A DNA stretch of 37,439 bases from an uncultured Prevotellaceae bacterium (lineage in GTDB: Bacteria; Bacteroidota; Bacteroidia; Bacteroidales; Bacteroidaceae): contig CACXFT010000038.1 of the NCBI GenBank assembly GCA_902767045.1, positions 1 through 37,439 on the forward strand. The letters are read 5' to 3'. A program made the position numbers and the translations under genes. Under the pieces are notes generated by a model. That model saw only the letters and a list, made by a program, of their open reading frames with translations. It ran no database searches and was not told where the DNA came from. Below, piece after piece: positions 16,415 through 23,448 of the stretch (position 1 is the first letter of the stretch; every line of letters starts with the position of its first letter).

Positions 16415-18771
16415 TGAAAAAAAACTTTCTCATCTTATTCACTCTTTGCGCTTTGGCTCAACAGGCCCGGGCGCAGTTTCCCGATAACTTCAACCAGCTA
16501 ACACCCGACGGAATCATGTCAACCGGACAGGGTGGCCGCAGAAATTCGGCCGACTCCTTAGGTACCGACAAAGAAATTCCCATTGGTCTGCATGTGTGGA
16601 CTGTTGACAGGCGGTTTGGCGACATCAAAGCCGCCACGCCCGATACGCTTCCACACATGTTCATGAACACCATCTTCACCACCGGACTCAGGGGCGAATA
16701 CAACTCTACCGGAAACCTGGGCGCACCACGCATCAACCGTGTGTTCATAGACCGGCCGCAGACGGAGTCGTTCATCTTCACACAGCCCTACGACTTCTTC
16801 ATGACTCCCATAGAGGATTTCCATTTCACCAACACGCTCTCGCCCATAACCAACATCACCTACAACAATGCCGGCGACCGCACGGAGGGCGACGACCACA
16901 TCACGGCCAAGTTTGCCGTGAATGCCAATAAACGCTTGGGAATGGGATTCAAGTTCGACTATCTTTATGGCCGAGGCTATTACCAGTCGCAAAACACCTC
17001 GCTGTTCAATTTCTCGCTTTTTGGCAGCTATCTCGGCGACCGATATCAGGCGCACATACTGTTTTCAACCAACCACCAGAAAGTAGCCGAAAACGGCGGC
17101 ATCACCGACGATAACTACATCACCCACCCCGAAAGCTTCAACGACGAGTTTGTGGCCAACGAAATTCCTACCGTTCTCGACCGCAACTGGAACCGCAACG
17201 ACAACCAGCACCTTTTTCTCACACACCGCTACAGCCTTGGCTTCAAGCGCAAGGTGCCCATGACAAAAGAAGAAATTGAAGCACGCAAGTTTGCCATGGA
17301 AGCACAGAAAGACCAGGAAGCACGCGAACAGAAAGAGAAAAGAAAGAACGACGATGCCGACAGCAACGAAGACACTGACGACAGGAGAAAGAAAAAACAG
17401 GAAGAGCCTGACTTCAGCGGCCGGCCCGACAATGCCGTGGTTGTGGGCGACGAGGCAATGCTCAACCTCGACAAGCCAAAAGACGGTGGCACCGACAACC
17501 GCATTACCGTGGCCGATAAAGCCGCTGCCGACAGTCTGCTCGCTGCCACCGACAACCAGCAAAACGATTCGCTCAAATGGATGAAAGACGAACTGGTGCC
17601 TGTGACCAGCTTCATTCACACACTCCAACTCGACAACTACAAGCGCATCTATCAGGCCTACAAGACCCCCGCCGACTTCTACTTCGACACTTTCAACCAC
17701 ACCGGACCGCTCACGGGCGACTCCATCTTCGACCGCACACGCCACTACGACATCCGCAACACCTTTGCCATATCCATGCTCGAAGGGTTCAACAAATGGG
17801 CCAAGGCAGGCATTAAGATATTCCTGACAAATGAACTGCGTCACTTTGAGCTGCCCGATTCTGCCAACGGCTACAAGGGCTATAACGAACACAACACCAG
17901 CATTGGCGGACAACTGAGCAAGACACAGGGCAACACGCTTCACTTCAATGCTACCGCCGAAACATGGCTCGCCGGCGAAGATGCCGGACAGCTCAAACTT
18001 GATGCCACGGCCGACGTGAACTTCCCGCTCTTCGGAGACACGGTAACGCTGGCAGCCAAAGCTTTCCTTTACCGGCTGAATCCCACATTCTACTACCGCC
18101 ACTACCACTCGAAGCATTTCTGGTGGGACCACTCGAGCATGAGCAAAACCATTCACTCACGCATTCAGGGAGTGTTCAGCTACAAGAAAACACGAACCTC
18201 GCTTCGCGTTGCCCTCGACGAAATCAAGAACCACACCTACTTCGGCCACACCTATAACATCACCGAAGAATTCCAGCGCACGGGCAACGAGATTCATGTG
18301 CGACAATATGGAAAGGCCATCAGTCTGATTACCGCTGCACTCACGCAGGACTTCACCCTGGGGCCGCTCAACTGGGAAAACGTGGTTACCTTCCAGAAAT
18401 CATCGGAAAAGGATGTGCTTCCCGTTCCCGACTTCAATGTTTATTCCAATCTCTTCCTTCGGTTTAAAATTGCCAAGGTGCTCAGCTGCGACGTGGGTGG
18501 CGACGTGCGCTACTTCACCAAGTACTACGCTCCCGACTATAGTCCCACGCTTGGCCAGTTCACCGTTCAGGAAAGTGCCCAGCGAGTGGAGGTGGGCGGC
18601 TATCCGGTTGTGAACGTCTATGCCAACTTCCACCTCAAGCACACACGCTTCTTCGTGATGATGAGCCACATCAATTCGGGCAGCGGCCGCAAGGAATATT
18701 TCTTCACCCCCCACTACCCCCTGAACGAACGCGCCCTGCGCATTGGCCTGAGCTGGAACTTCTTTAACTGA
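16414..18771 (+). CDS. Putative porin (Bacteroidota Porin_10-like)
   Basis: 785 residues from the ATG at 16414; an upstream in-frame ATG at 16390 lies inside the preceding gene and would spoil the signal peptide, so it is rejected. Signal peptide MKKNFLILFTLCALAQQARA-QF. Conserved early part with HVWTVDRRFGDIKAATPDT and FIFTQPYDFFMTPIEDF, then many amphipathic beta strands to the end (IGLSWNFFN). Between about residues 285 and 390 there is a highly charged, helical, low-complexity insert rich in E, K, D and Q (around 17268-17570), which is likely a long loop or periplasmic extension. An outer-membrane channel is likely; substrate unknown. Confidence 0.85.
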   Translation: MKKNFLILFTLCALAQQARAQFPDNFNQLTPDGIMSTGQGGRRNSADSLGTDKEIPIGLHVWTVDRRFGDIKAATPDTLPHMFMNTIFTTGLRGEYNSTGNLGAPRINRVFIDRPQTESFIFTQPYDFFMTPIEDFHFTNTLSPITNITYNNAGDRTEGDDHITAKFAVNANKRLGMGFKFDYLYGRGYYQSQNTSLFNFSLFGSYLGDRYQAHILFSTNHQKVAENGGITDDNYITHPESFNDEFVANEIPTVLDRNWNRNDNQHLFLTHRYSLGFKRKVPMTKEEIEARKFAMEAQKDQEAREQKEKRKNDDADSNEDTDDRRKKKQEEPDFSGRPDNAVVVGDEAMLNLDKPKDGGTDNRITVADKAAADSLLAATDNQQNDSLKWMKDELVPVTSFIHTLQLDNYKRIYQAYKTPADFYFDTFNHTGPLTGDSIFDRTRHYDIRNTFAISMLEGFNKWAKAGIKIFLTNELRHFELPDSANGYKGYNEHNTSIGGQLSKTQGNTLHFNATAETWLAGEDAGQLKLDATADVNFPLFGDTVTLAAKAFLYRLNPTFYYRHYHSKHFWWDHSSMSKTIHSRIQGVFSYKKTRTSLRVALDEIKNHTYFGHTYNITEEFQRTGNEIHVRQYGKAISLITAALTQDFTLGPLNWENVVTFQKSSEKDVLPVPDFNVYSNLFLRFKIAKVLSCDVGGDVRYFTKYYAPDYSPTLGQFTVQESAQRVEVGGYPVVNVYANFHLKHTRFFVMMSHINSGSGRKEYFFTPHYPLNERALRIGLSWNFFN

Positions 18772-18812
18772 CAGCAAGCTAATGAAGGAGAGACACAGCA
18801 ACACAAAAATGA

Positions 18813-18852
18813 AAAAGTGCAAAAGAAAAACCATGTTTTCTTTTGCACTTTT
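18813..18852 (+). terminator. Strong hairpin terminator after the porin operon
   Basis: AAAAGTGCAAAAGAAAA (18813-18829) pairs with its exact complement at 18836-18852 around the 6-base loop ACCATG. The A-rich and T-rich ends give a U-tail in either direction. It starts 41 bases after the porin stop. Confidence 0.88.
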
Positions 18853-18854
18853 CG

Positions 18855-18862
18855 TATCTTTG
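18855..18862 (+). promoter_or_regulatory. -7 box (TATCTTTG) directly after the terminator
   Basis: TATCTTTG fits TAnnTTTG, starts 2 bases after the hairpin and ends 5 bases before an ATG at 18868. Any -33 element would fall in the hairpin loop (CATG at 18832-18835 with a 19-base spacer), which does not match TTTG. Confidence 0.5.
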
Positions 18863-18867
18863 CACCC

Positions 18868-19017
18868 ATGAATCGATTTCAGAGCTTCATTGGAACCATT
18901 CTTCCATACTTTCTATGTCTCATTCTGCTTCCCATCTCTGCTGCAGCATGGGCTCTGAATGGTTTGCTTCGAATTATCCGAAGAATCGTTCCCACACGAA
19001 ACGGGCTGGAAAGATAA
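18868..19017 (+). CDS. Doubtful 49-residue membrane peptide
   Basis: From the ATG at 18868, 49 residues: a hydrophobic segment at about 9-32 (GTILPYFLCLILLPISAAAW) and a basic tail (RIIRRIVPTRNGLER). It follows a good -7 box so closely that the message would be nearly leaderless. I do not recognise the sequence. It may be a real small membrane protein or the remains of whatever gene formerly used this promoter. The stretch 19018-19062 after it holds nothing recognisable. Confidence 0.35.
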   Translation: MNRFQSFIGTILPYFLCLILLPISAAAWALNGLLRIIRRIVPTRNGLER

Positions 19018-19062
19018 TGCCTGCCACAAGATAACGTTTCCGCGTGTGCGGCTCCCTCCACA

Positions 19063-19347
19063 TGCGATAGAGGAAGCGCAGGTGCCTTATAGGAAAACTT
19101 TATCATCGCCGAGCGTCTGAAGCGCAATTCCTACGCAGGCAGTATCGCCCAGTATTGGTTCTGGTGCACACAGCAGCAGAAAGAGATTGATTATCTTGAA
19201 GAAGATAACGGGCAACTGAACGCTTTTGAATTCAAGTGGAGCGACAAGAAAGCAGGCATACATATCCCCGAATCATTTGCCAAGGCCTATCCCAAAGCTT
19301 CCTTTAGTGTAGTCACGCCAAAAAACGTTGATGAGTTTCTGTTATAG
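19063..19347 (+). pseudogene. C-terminal remnant of a second DUF4143 ATPase
   Basis: The frame read from about 19063 gives GAL, then TAG (19090-19092), then ENFIIAERLKRNSYAGSIAQ and on through EIDYLEEDNGQLNAFEFKW to a stop at 19345-19347. This is the C-terminal end of an AAA_14/DUF4143 ATPase, where a G-A-L-W-E-N-F motif is expected, so the amber most likely replaces a TGG tryptophan codon. The ATPase domain and the first part of DUF4143 are gone. The 64 bases between its stop and the convergent glycosyltransferase gene show no clear element. Confidence 0.8.
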
Positions 19348-19411
19348 CCCGAGGCACATCCAACACCGGGCGAATGGTTGTGTGAACTTCTCGCTGTTTC
19401 GGCTGATTACA

Positions 19412-20557
19412 TCATAACGATTGCCGTTTGCTTGCATCTTCCAGCATCCACTGGAAGTAGCGCTCATGCTCATCCACCAGCTTCTCCCACGAATACTGTG
19501 AACGAATCACCTCTACGTTGGCAGCGGTATAAGCCTGCTTATGCTGCGCTACTGTGCTGTCGAGGTTGTTCAATATATTCATGACATCGTCGGTGCACTT
19601 GTAATAGACAGCATTCTCACCGAGCACTGCACGGTTGAAGATGTTGTCGTGCGACAAGATGAAACAGTCCGAAGCCATTGCTTCCAACAGCGATGGATTC
19701 GTGCCACCCACACTGTGCCCATGAAAATAGGCCAGTGAGAAATGGCGAAGCGAGTTCAGTTTCTTGAAATCGTAGATGCCGCCCATGAAACGCACATGCT
19801 TATACGCCTTATAGCGGTCAACAAGCCACTTTCCGTACGGTGTGTTCGTTTTACCCACAATCAGCAACGGACGTTTTCCATATTCATCAGAAGCAATATA
19901 ACCATCAATGGCCATGAAGATATTGTTCTCCGGTTCCAGTCGCGCTACCAACATCAGGTAGTTTTCCTTCTGCACATCATACTGGCACAGCACCGTTTCA
20001 TCATAGTCGTCATACACATTTGCTCCGTAGGCCAGGAACTTACTCTCCCTTCCATACTTCTCTTTGTAATAGTCTTTGATGCCCATATTGTCGGCAATCA
20101 GGTAGTGCGAGTGCTTCACCGCCATCCGCTCTTCCCAAAACACAAACTTCTGCACCCACTTGTTGAACTTCGTGCGCTTATATTCCAGTCCGTCCATGTT
20201 CGTAGTGAACACAGGCCGTTTGATGTCCTTTACGTTGAAGCGGATGTAGGCCGGGATGATGCTCGTGTAGCCCGCCTCGTAGATGATGTCAAAGTTCTCC
20301 TTCCTCAACGCATCCTTCAGACACGCATAGTCATAGAAGAAGCTTCCCACCGAGCCTCCCATCCACTTCTCCGGCGAATAGATATGCTTGATGCGCACCC
20401 CCTGATATTCATTCTCTTGATACGGATGATAATGCGGTGAATACACCGTCACCTCATGCCCTCTCTGGGCCAATCCCACGGAGATATACTCCGCAAACTG
20501 CTCGAAGCCCCCATAGTTATTTGGGATGCCCCGAGTAGAGACAAACGCTATTTTCAT
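19412..20557 (-). CDS. DUF1972/GT4 glycosyltransferase
   Basis: 381 residues, GT-B fold. N-terminal DUF1972 signature MKIAFVSTRGIPNNYGGFEQ with the AEYISVGLAQRGHEVTVYSP continuation, typical of rhamnosyl- or related transferases of polysaccharide loci. The C-terminal nucleotide-sugar domain contains LMLVARLEPENNIFMAIDGY (about 223-242) and the donor-binding SVGGTNPSLLEAMASDC (around 302-318). It is the last gene of the leftward polysaccharide cluster and sits 86 bp beyond the toxin-like gene. I cannot name its sugar. Confidence 0.88.
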   Translation of the reverse strand: MKIAFVSTRGIPNNYGGFEQFAEYISVGLAQRGHEVTVYSPHYHPYQENEYQGVRIKHIYSPEKWMGGSVGSFFYDYACLKDALRKENFDIIYEAGYTSIIPAYIRFNVKDIKRPVFTTNMDGLEYKRTKFNKWVQKFVFWEERMAVKHSHYLIADNMGIKDYYKEKYGRESKFLAYGANVYDDYDETVLCQYDVQKENYLMLVARLEPENNIFMAIDGYIASDEYGKRPLLIVGKTNTPYGKWLVDRYKAYKHVRFMGGIYDFKKLNSLRHFSLAYFHGHSVGGTNPSLLEAMASDCFILSHDNIFNRAVLGENAVYYKCTDDVMNILNNLDSTVAQHKQAYTAANVEVIRSQYSWEKLVDEHERYFQWMLEDASKRQSL

Positions 20558-20630
20558 TTTAACAAAAAACTTGTACCTTAAATGATTATTTCCGAGCGAT
20601 TAGCCCAAAACTCTTATGCTTATCTCTCGA

Positions 20631-20660
20631 TAGAAGAAAGGTGCTAAAACCCTTCTTCTA
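20631..20660 (-). repeat. Inverted repeat at the end of the toxin gene
   Basis: TAGAAGAAAGG (20631-20641) pairs with CCCTTCTTCTA (20650-20660) with one mismatch around an 8-base loop. It covers the last codons and stop of the toxin gene (read leftward). No T-run follows on the - strand, so a termination role is uncertain; it might stabilise the mRNA 3' end. Confidence 0.5.
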
Positions 20661-21111
20661 TAATACCGAATTCTTTAAGTTGCTGCTTGTTGATATGTGG
20701 ACTCTCTGTAATAGTTCCAACTATCATTGACATCAATTCATCGTCATCTATTCTTCCAACAAAAGTCCTGCTATTAAATCTATCCTTTCTTACAACAACA
20801 AGATGTGAACAGTTAATGAAAGAATCATAGGCCAAAAACGGACATTGGCTAACCGTGACAGGCATCATAAAGTCCGTTATTGAGGATGGTAGATTATGAT
20901 TAATGTTAGAATTTATCACGACGCCACCAATCATATTCCCATCATTATCAAAGCCTAATACGATAAGATATTTATTCCTGGCAGACTGACCATTTTTTGG
21001 AGTAATACCTTCTTTTGGAGTCAAGGGAAGTATATGCACATCTCCAATACCAATAACCTCCCTTGCAAGAGCATCTGCTTGCTCTCCAAGTAAATCCCCA
21101 ATGTTTGTCAT
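20644..21111 (-). CDS. Putative toxin partner of DUF4065 antitoxin
   Basis: 155 residues. Its start overlaps the upstream antitoxin-like stop by 4 bases (ATGA). The core (GDVHILPLTPKEGITPKNG, then RNKYLIVLGFDNDGNMIGGVVINSNIN, later CSHLVVVRKDRFNSRTFVGRI) is a run of beta strands that looks somewhat like a MazF/PemK-type SH3-like barrel, with ISPxP-type helices at the C-terminus (DELMSMIVGTITES). I cannot identify catalytic residues with confidence. The toxin role is inferred from the partner gene, the size, and the overlapping antitoxin-toxin order. Alternative: an uncharacterised accessory protein. Confidence 0.6.
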   Translation of the reverse strand: MTNIGDLLGEQADALAREVIGIGDVHILPLTPKEGITPKNGQSARNKYLIVLGFDNDGNMIGGVVINSNINHNLPSSITDFMMPVTVSQCPFLAYDSFINCSHLVVVRKDRFNSRTFVGRIDDDELMSMIVGTITESPHINKQQLKEFGIIEEGF

Positions 21112-21665
21112 GCCAAAACCCTCTCTATCTCCAACTCCTCCCTAATATAATCTATTATGGACTCTGACGCAGAAGCATCTTTGGCCATACCTATAACATC
21201 CATAATTTTTCTACCAGGATTGTTGCTATGGAAAGCTCTGTTCCATTCCTCCCCATGCGATTTTTGCCTTAATATGCTGTATGGAAGATAAGCATTTTCT
21301 GTGATTGACTTGTCAAGCTCTTCTATTTCAGATCTGGATAGGTAATCAAGATTTGCTTGTCTCTTTGCAGCCCACATATAATAAGCATCATCATTACCTT
21401 TAACAATTGCCTGATCAATCATTTGCTCCAAATCCTTGTCCAGATAGATGCCATTTTTTATGCTGTCATATAAAATTGAAGGCGCAGGACCATCAGGCAA
21501 GGCACAAAACTCGTCTGTAGTAATACGTAACCCATATTTTGCAAGACACGAAATGTTTGCAAAATAAATAATCTTGAATACATGATAATAGTCAAGACCA
21601 TTTGTTTTGTTAAGTATATACAAAACCATCTCGGTTAGTTTACGCTTGTCAAAATTGGTCATCAT
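21108..21665 (-). CDS. Panacea (DUF4065/SocA-like) antitoxin
   Basis: 185 residues. The N-terminus FDKRKLTEMVLYILNKTNGLDYYHVFKIIYFANISCLAKYG carries the DUF4065 pattern (KL..L.LYI......D...LFKLLYFADI.HL..YG), followed by TTDEFCALPDGPAPSILYDSI, the G/D-G-P-A/V-x-x-x-x-Y block of the family. DUF4065 (Panacea) proteins neutralise many unrelated toxins. The following gene overlaps it by 4 bases. It has its own promoter and a palindrome over the probable transcription start, so the pair is an independent cassette inserted between glycosyltransferase genes. Confidence 0.85.
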   Translation of the reverse strand: MMTNFDKRKLTEMVLYILNKTNGLDYYHVFKIIYFANISCLAKYGLRITTDEFCALPDGPAPSILYDSIKNGIYLDKDLEQMIDQAIVKGNDDAYYMWAAKRQANLDYLSRSEIEELDKSITENAYLPYSILRQKSHGEEWNRAFHSNNPGRKIMDVIGMAKDASASESIIDYIREELEIERVLA

Positions 21666-21688
21666 TATATAAATATCTTGTAGCTTTT

Positions 21689-21700
21689 TTGCAATTGCAA
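21689..21700 (-). promoter_or_regulatory. Palindromic operator candidate of the antitoxin promoter
   Basis: TTGCAATTGCAA is a perfect 12-base palindrome between the -7 box (21703-21710) and the antitoxin start at 21665, directly over the expected transcription start. An extra half-site-like TGCAAA follows. Position suggests autoregulation by the antitoxin or the complex. Confidence 0.5.
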
Positions 21701-21702
21701 TG

Positions 21703-21733
21703 CAAATGTACGGTAATTATCCTTAACAGCAAG
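21703..21733 (-). promoter_or_regulatory. Promoter of the toxin-antitoxin pair
   Basis: On the - strand TACATTTG (21703-21710) fits the -7 consensus and CTTG (21730-21733), 19 bases upstream, is one base off -33 TTTG. Leader of about 32 bases. Confidence 0.6.
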
Positions 21734-21783
21734 GACTTAATTGACTTTCAATAGAACTATTAACATCTTTTAACCCTTAAATA

Positions 21784-22500
21784 TTAATAGTAACTCTTAC
21801 ATCCGTATAGTTTTTCAACGATCTCTTTGGCATGCTCTCTCATGTCATGCTGCCAAGGCATAGATAATATACGTCTGTTATATTCTATAAGCTCCGACTT
21901 GTCACTTACAAGTTTTTCCAGTTTCGCTCTCAGTTCATCTTCGGTATGATACACAAAAGAGACATCATACCCCTCCACGATGTCCTTCGCCCCCACCTTA
22001 TCAGATACCAGCACGGGTGTCCCATAAGAGATTGCCTCCAACGCAACCAAACTAAACGTTTCATTCCATATTGAGGGAACAAGCAGCAAATCCATCTTAC
22101 TGAAAACATCCTCCATCATGGCCGATGTGAAATGCCCTTTGTAATATATATTCTTGTGCTCTTTATCCTCACCAGTCCTTCCTCCATAAACCACTAAGGA
22201 AAGAGCATCCTTAAAGCCTTCTTGATTAAATTCTCCTATCACTTTCCTCAAGAGTGGAAGTCCCTTATATGGAGCTTCGCTGCCAATGAAGCCCAACCTC
22301 AGTACATCGCCATCAAACACCTTTATTCTTCGATGGTCTTTGATTCCGCTATGCGTAATAGGTATGACTTTCGACTCAGCAGGAACCGACAAATACCTTG
22401 CATAGACATCAGCCGTATTCTGGCTGTTGAAGTGGAAAGCATCTATCATCCCGAACATTCGGCGATAAACTGCTAACAGTTGATTGTATTCTTGAGCCAT
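21784..22500 (-). pseudogene. C-terminal half of a frameshifted GT4 glycosyltransferase
   Basis: Up to 238 residues from an ATG at 22500. It contains the nucleotide-sugar domain of a GT4 enzyme: LRLGFIGSEAPYKGLPLLRKV (about 67-87), YKGHFTSAMMEDVFSKMDLLLVPS and WNETFSLVALEAISYGTPVLVSD with the donor-binding E-x7-E-like segment. The acceptor-binding N-terminal domain is missing here and is found in the gene immediately upstream, in another frame with a 28-base overlap. I read the two as one former gene of about 426 codons. Expressed as two polypeptides it could conceivably reassemble, but loss of function is more likely. Confidence 0.8.
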
Positions 22501-23069
22501 CTGACAGTATCCCTTAGCACAAATATTAAACGACTATTGCGCCACCTTAAGAACATAATAGATGGAGCTTTTGCATTGCACACTGCACATCTTTTTACAT
22601 GTGGACCTTCGCACAGATTTCCATTTTCATTAATAAGGTTAACCTTTGGACAGATTCCAAAATAATCATGTGATGTATAAACAACTTTCACTCCTTTCTC
22701 CTTAAAAAATCGCAAAGCGTCTTCTGGCATCCCCATCAACGTATGCAAATGGAGAACCTCTGGCCTTACATTCGTCCAAAATTGTTCAAAACTCTTTCTT
22801 GAAATTTTTTTTTCAAAAAAACATCTAGGCTTTCTTATACCATAGAGTAACGGCAGAGGCAAGGCATTGTTCAAATGATAGCATGATACACCATCATCCG
22901 TCTTTGCAACACTAATGGAACATCTTTTGGACCACATATTCCATCTTCCGGGCACAATTATCGACACATCATGTTTCCAACTCTGTTCTTTCAGCAAATC
23001 AGTAGCATAACGGTTCAAGCCTCCCACTCTTTTGGGATACAATCCTAAAGTGTAATGAACAATTCTCAT
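22473..23069 (-). pseudogene. N-terminal half of the same frameshifted GT4 glycosyltransferase
   Basis: 198 residues: MRIVHYTLGLYPKRVGGLNR with the glycine-rich acceptor loop, then VLHLHTLMGMPEDALRFFKEKG and VYTSHDYFGICPKVNLINENG, the N-terminal GT4 domain seen in capsule glycosyltransferases. A CNxC-type cysteine cluster (CEGPHVKRCAVC) follows. It stops at TAG within the overlap, whereas the domain continues in the frame of the downstream piece. The relation of the frames corresponds to a net loss of one base (or gain of two) near 22473-22500. The start overlaps the stop of the acetyltransferase remnant by 4 bases (ATGA). Confidence 0.8.
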
Positions 23070-23170
23070 CTGTGTTTAATAACCTTAGCAGGAACACCAC
23101 CGATAATTACGTTATCAGGGAAATGCCCCTTTACCACAGCACCAGCCGCAACTATTTCTTGCACAACGGC
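23066..23170 (-). pseudogene. C-terminal scrap of a hexapeptide acetyltransferase
   Basis: On the - strand the frame ending with TGA at 23066 reads QEIVAAGAVVKGHFPDN then VIIGGVPAKVIKHR. The G-G-V-P-A-K-V-I motif is the usual end of a left-handed beta-helix (LbH, WcaF/serine-acetyltransferase-like) acyltransferase. Only about 35 residues are left; the whole hexapeptide repeat body is missing, and the frame runs directly into the preceding glycosyltransferase fragment. Its stop overlaps the next start, showing that the intact gene once belonged to the operon. Confidence 0.8.
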
Positions 23171-23448
23171 GAAACATATTGAAAATGGGCATAGTCTATC
23201 TCATATTTCTCGATTATCCTGGGATAGACTGTCAGCAACCTTCTAAAACTCCCACAACGTGGCAATTTGACATAGTGGATATTCCGTACCATTCCAAATA
23301 TGCCTCTAAGCTTATGAATGTCACAAGCAGCAAAATAGAACTCTATATCCTCATGGTTCACCATGTGGGAATACAGACCCTCCAAATACGTCCTTGTACC
23401 TTGAAATTTTCCGTCAAAGACGTGGGCATCTATTAATAGTTTCATCAT
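23152..23448 (-). pseudogene. N-terminal fragment of a GT4 glycosyltransferase
   Basis: 98 residues: MMKLLIDAHVFDGKFQGTRT (acceptor-side glycine loop), then LEGLYSHMVNHEDIEFYFAACD and YPRIIEKYEIDYAHFQYVSPL, matching roughly the first 95 residues of a GT4 enzyme. At about 23155-23170 the homology ends, three codons before a stop, and the acetyltransferase tail begins in another frame. The rest of the enzyme (roughly 250-280 residues including the nucleotide-sugar site) is absent. It starts immediately after the upstream gene's stop (0 bp gap). Cannot be active alone. Confidence 0.82.

Noticed and set aside
17065-18156. 363-codon open frame on the - strand
   Set aside because: Lies wholly antisense to the porin gene, is a low-complexity V/F/E-rich shadow of its codon bias, and has no recognisable domain or promoter.
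19742-20440. 232-codon open frame on the + strand
   Set aside because: Antisense to the DUF1972 glycosyltransferase gene, which has clear motifs.
22799-22818. A/T runs in the split glycosyltransferase as the site of the frameshift
   Set aside because: The protein keeps family-like sequence in the same frame on both sides of these runs; the frame change is near 22473-22500.
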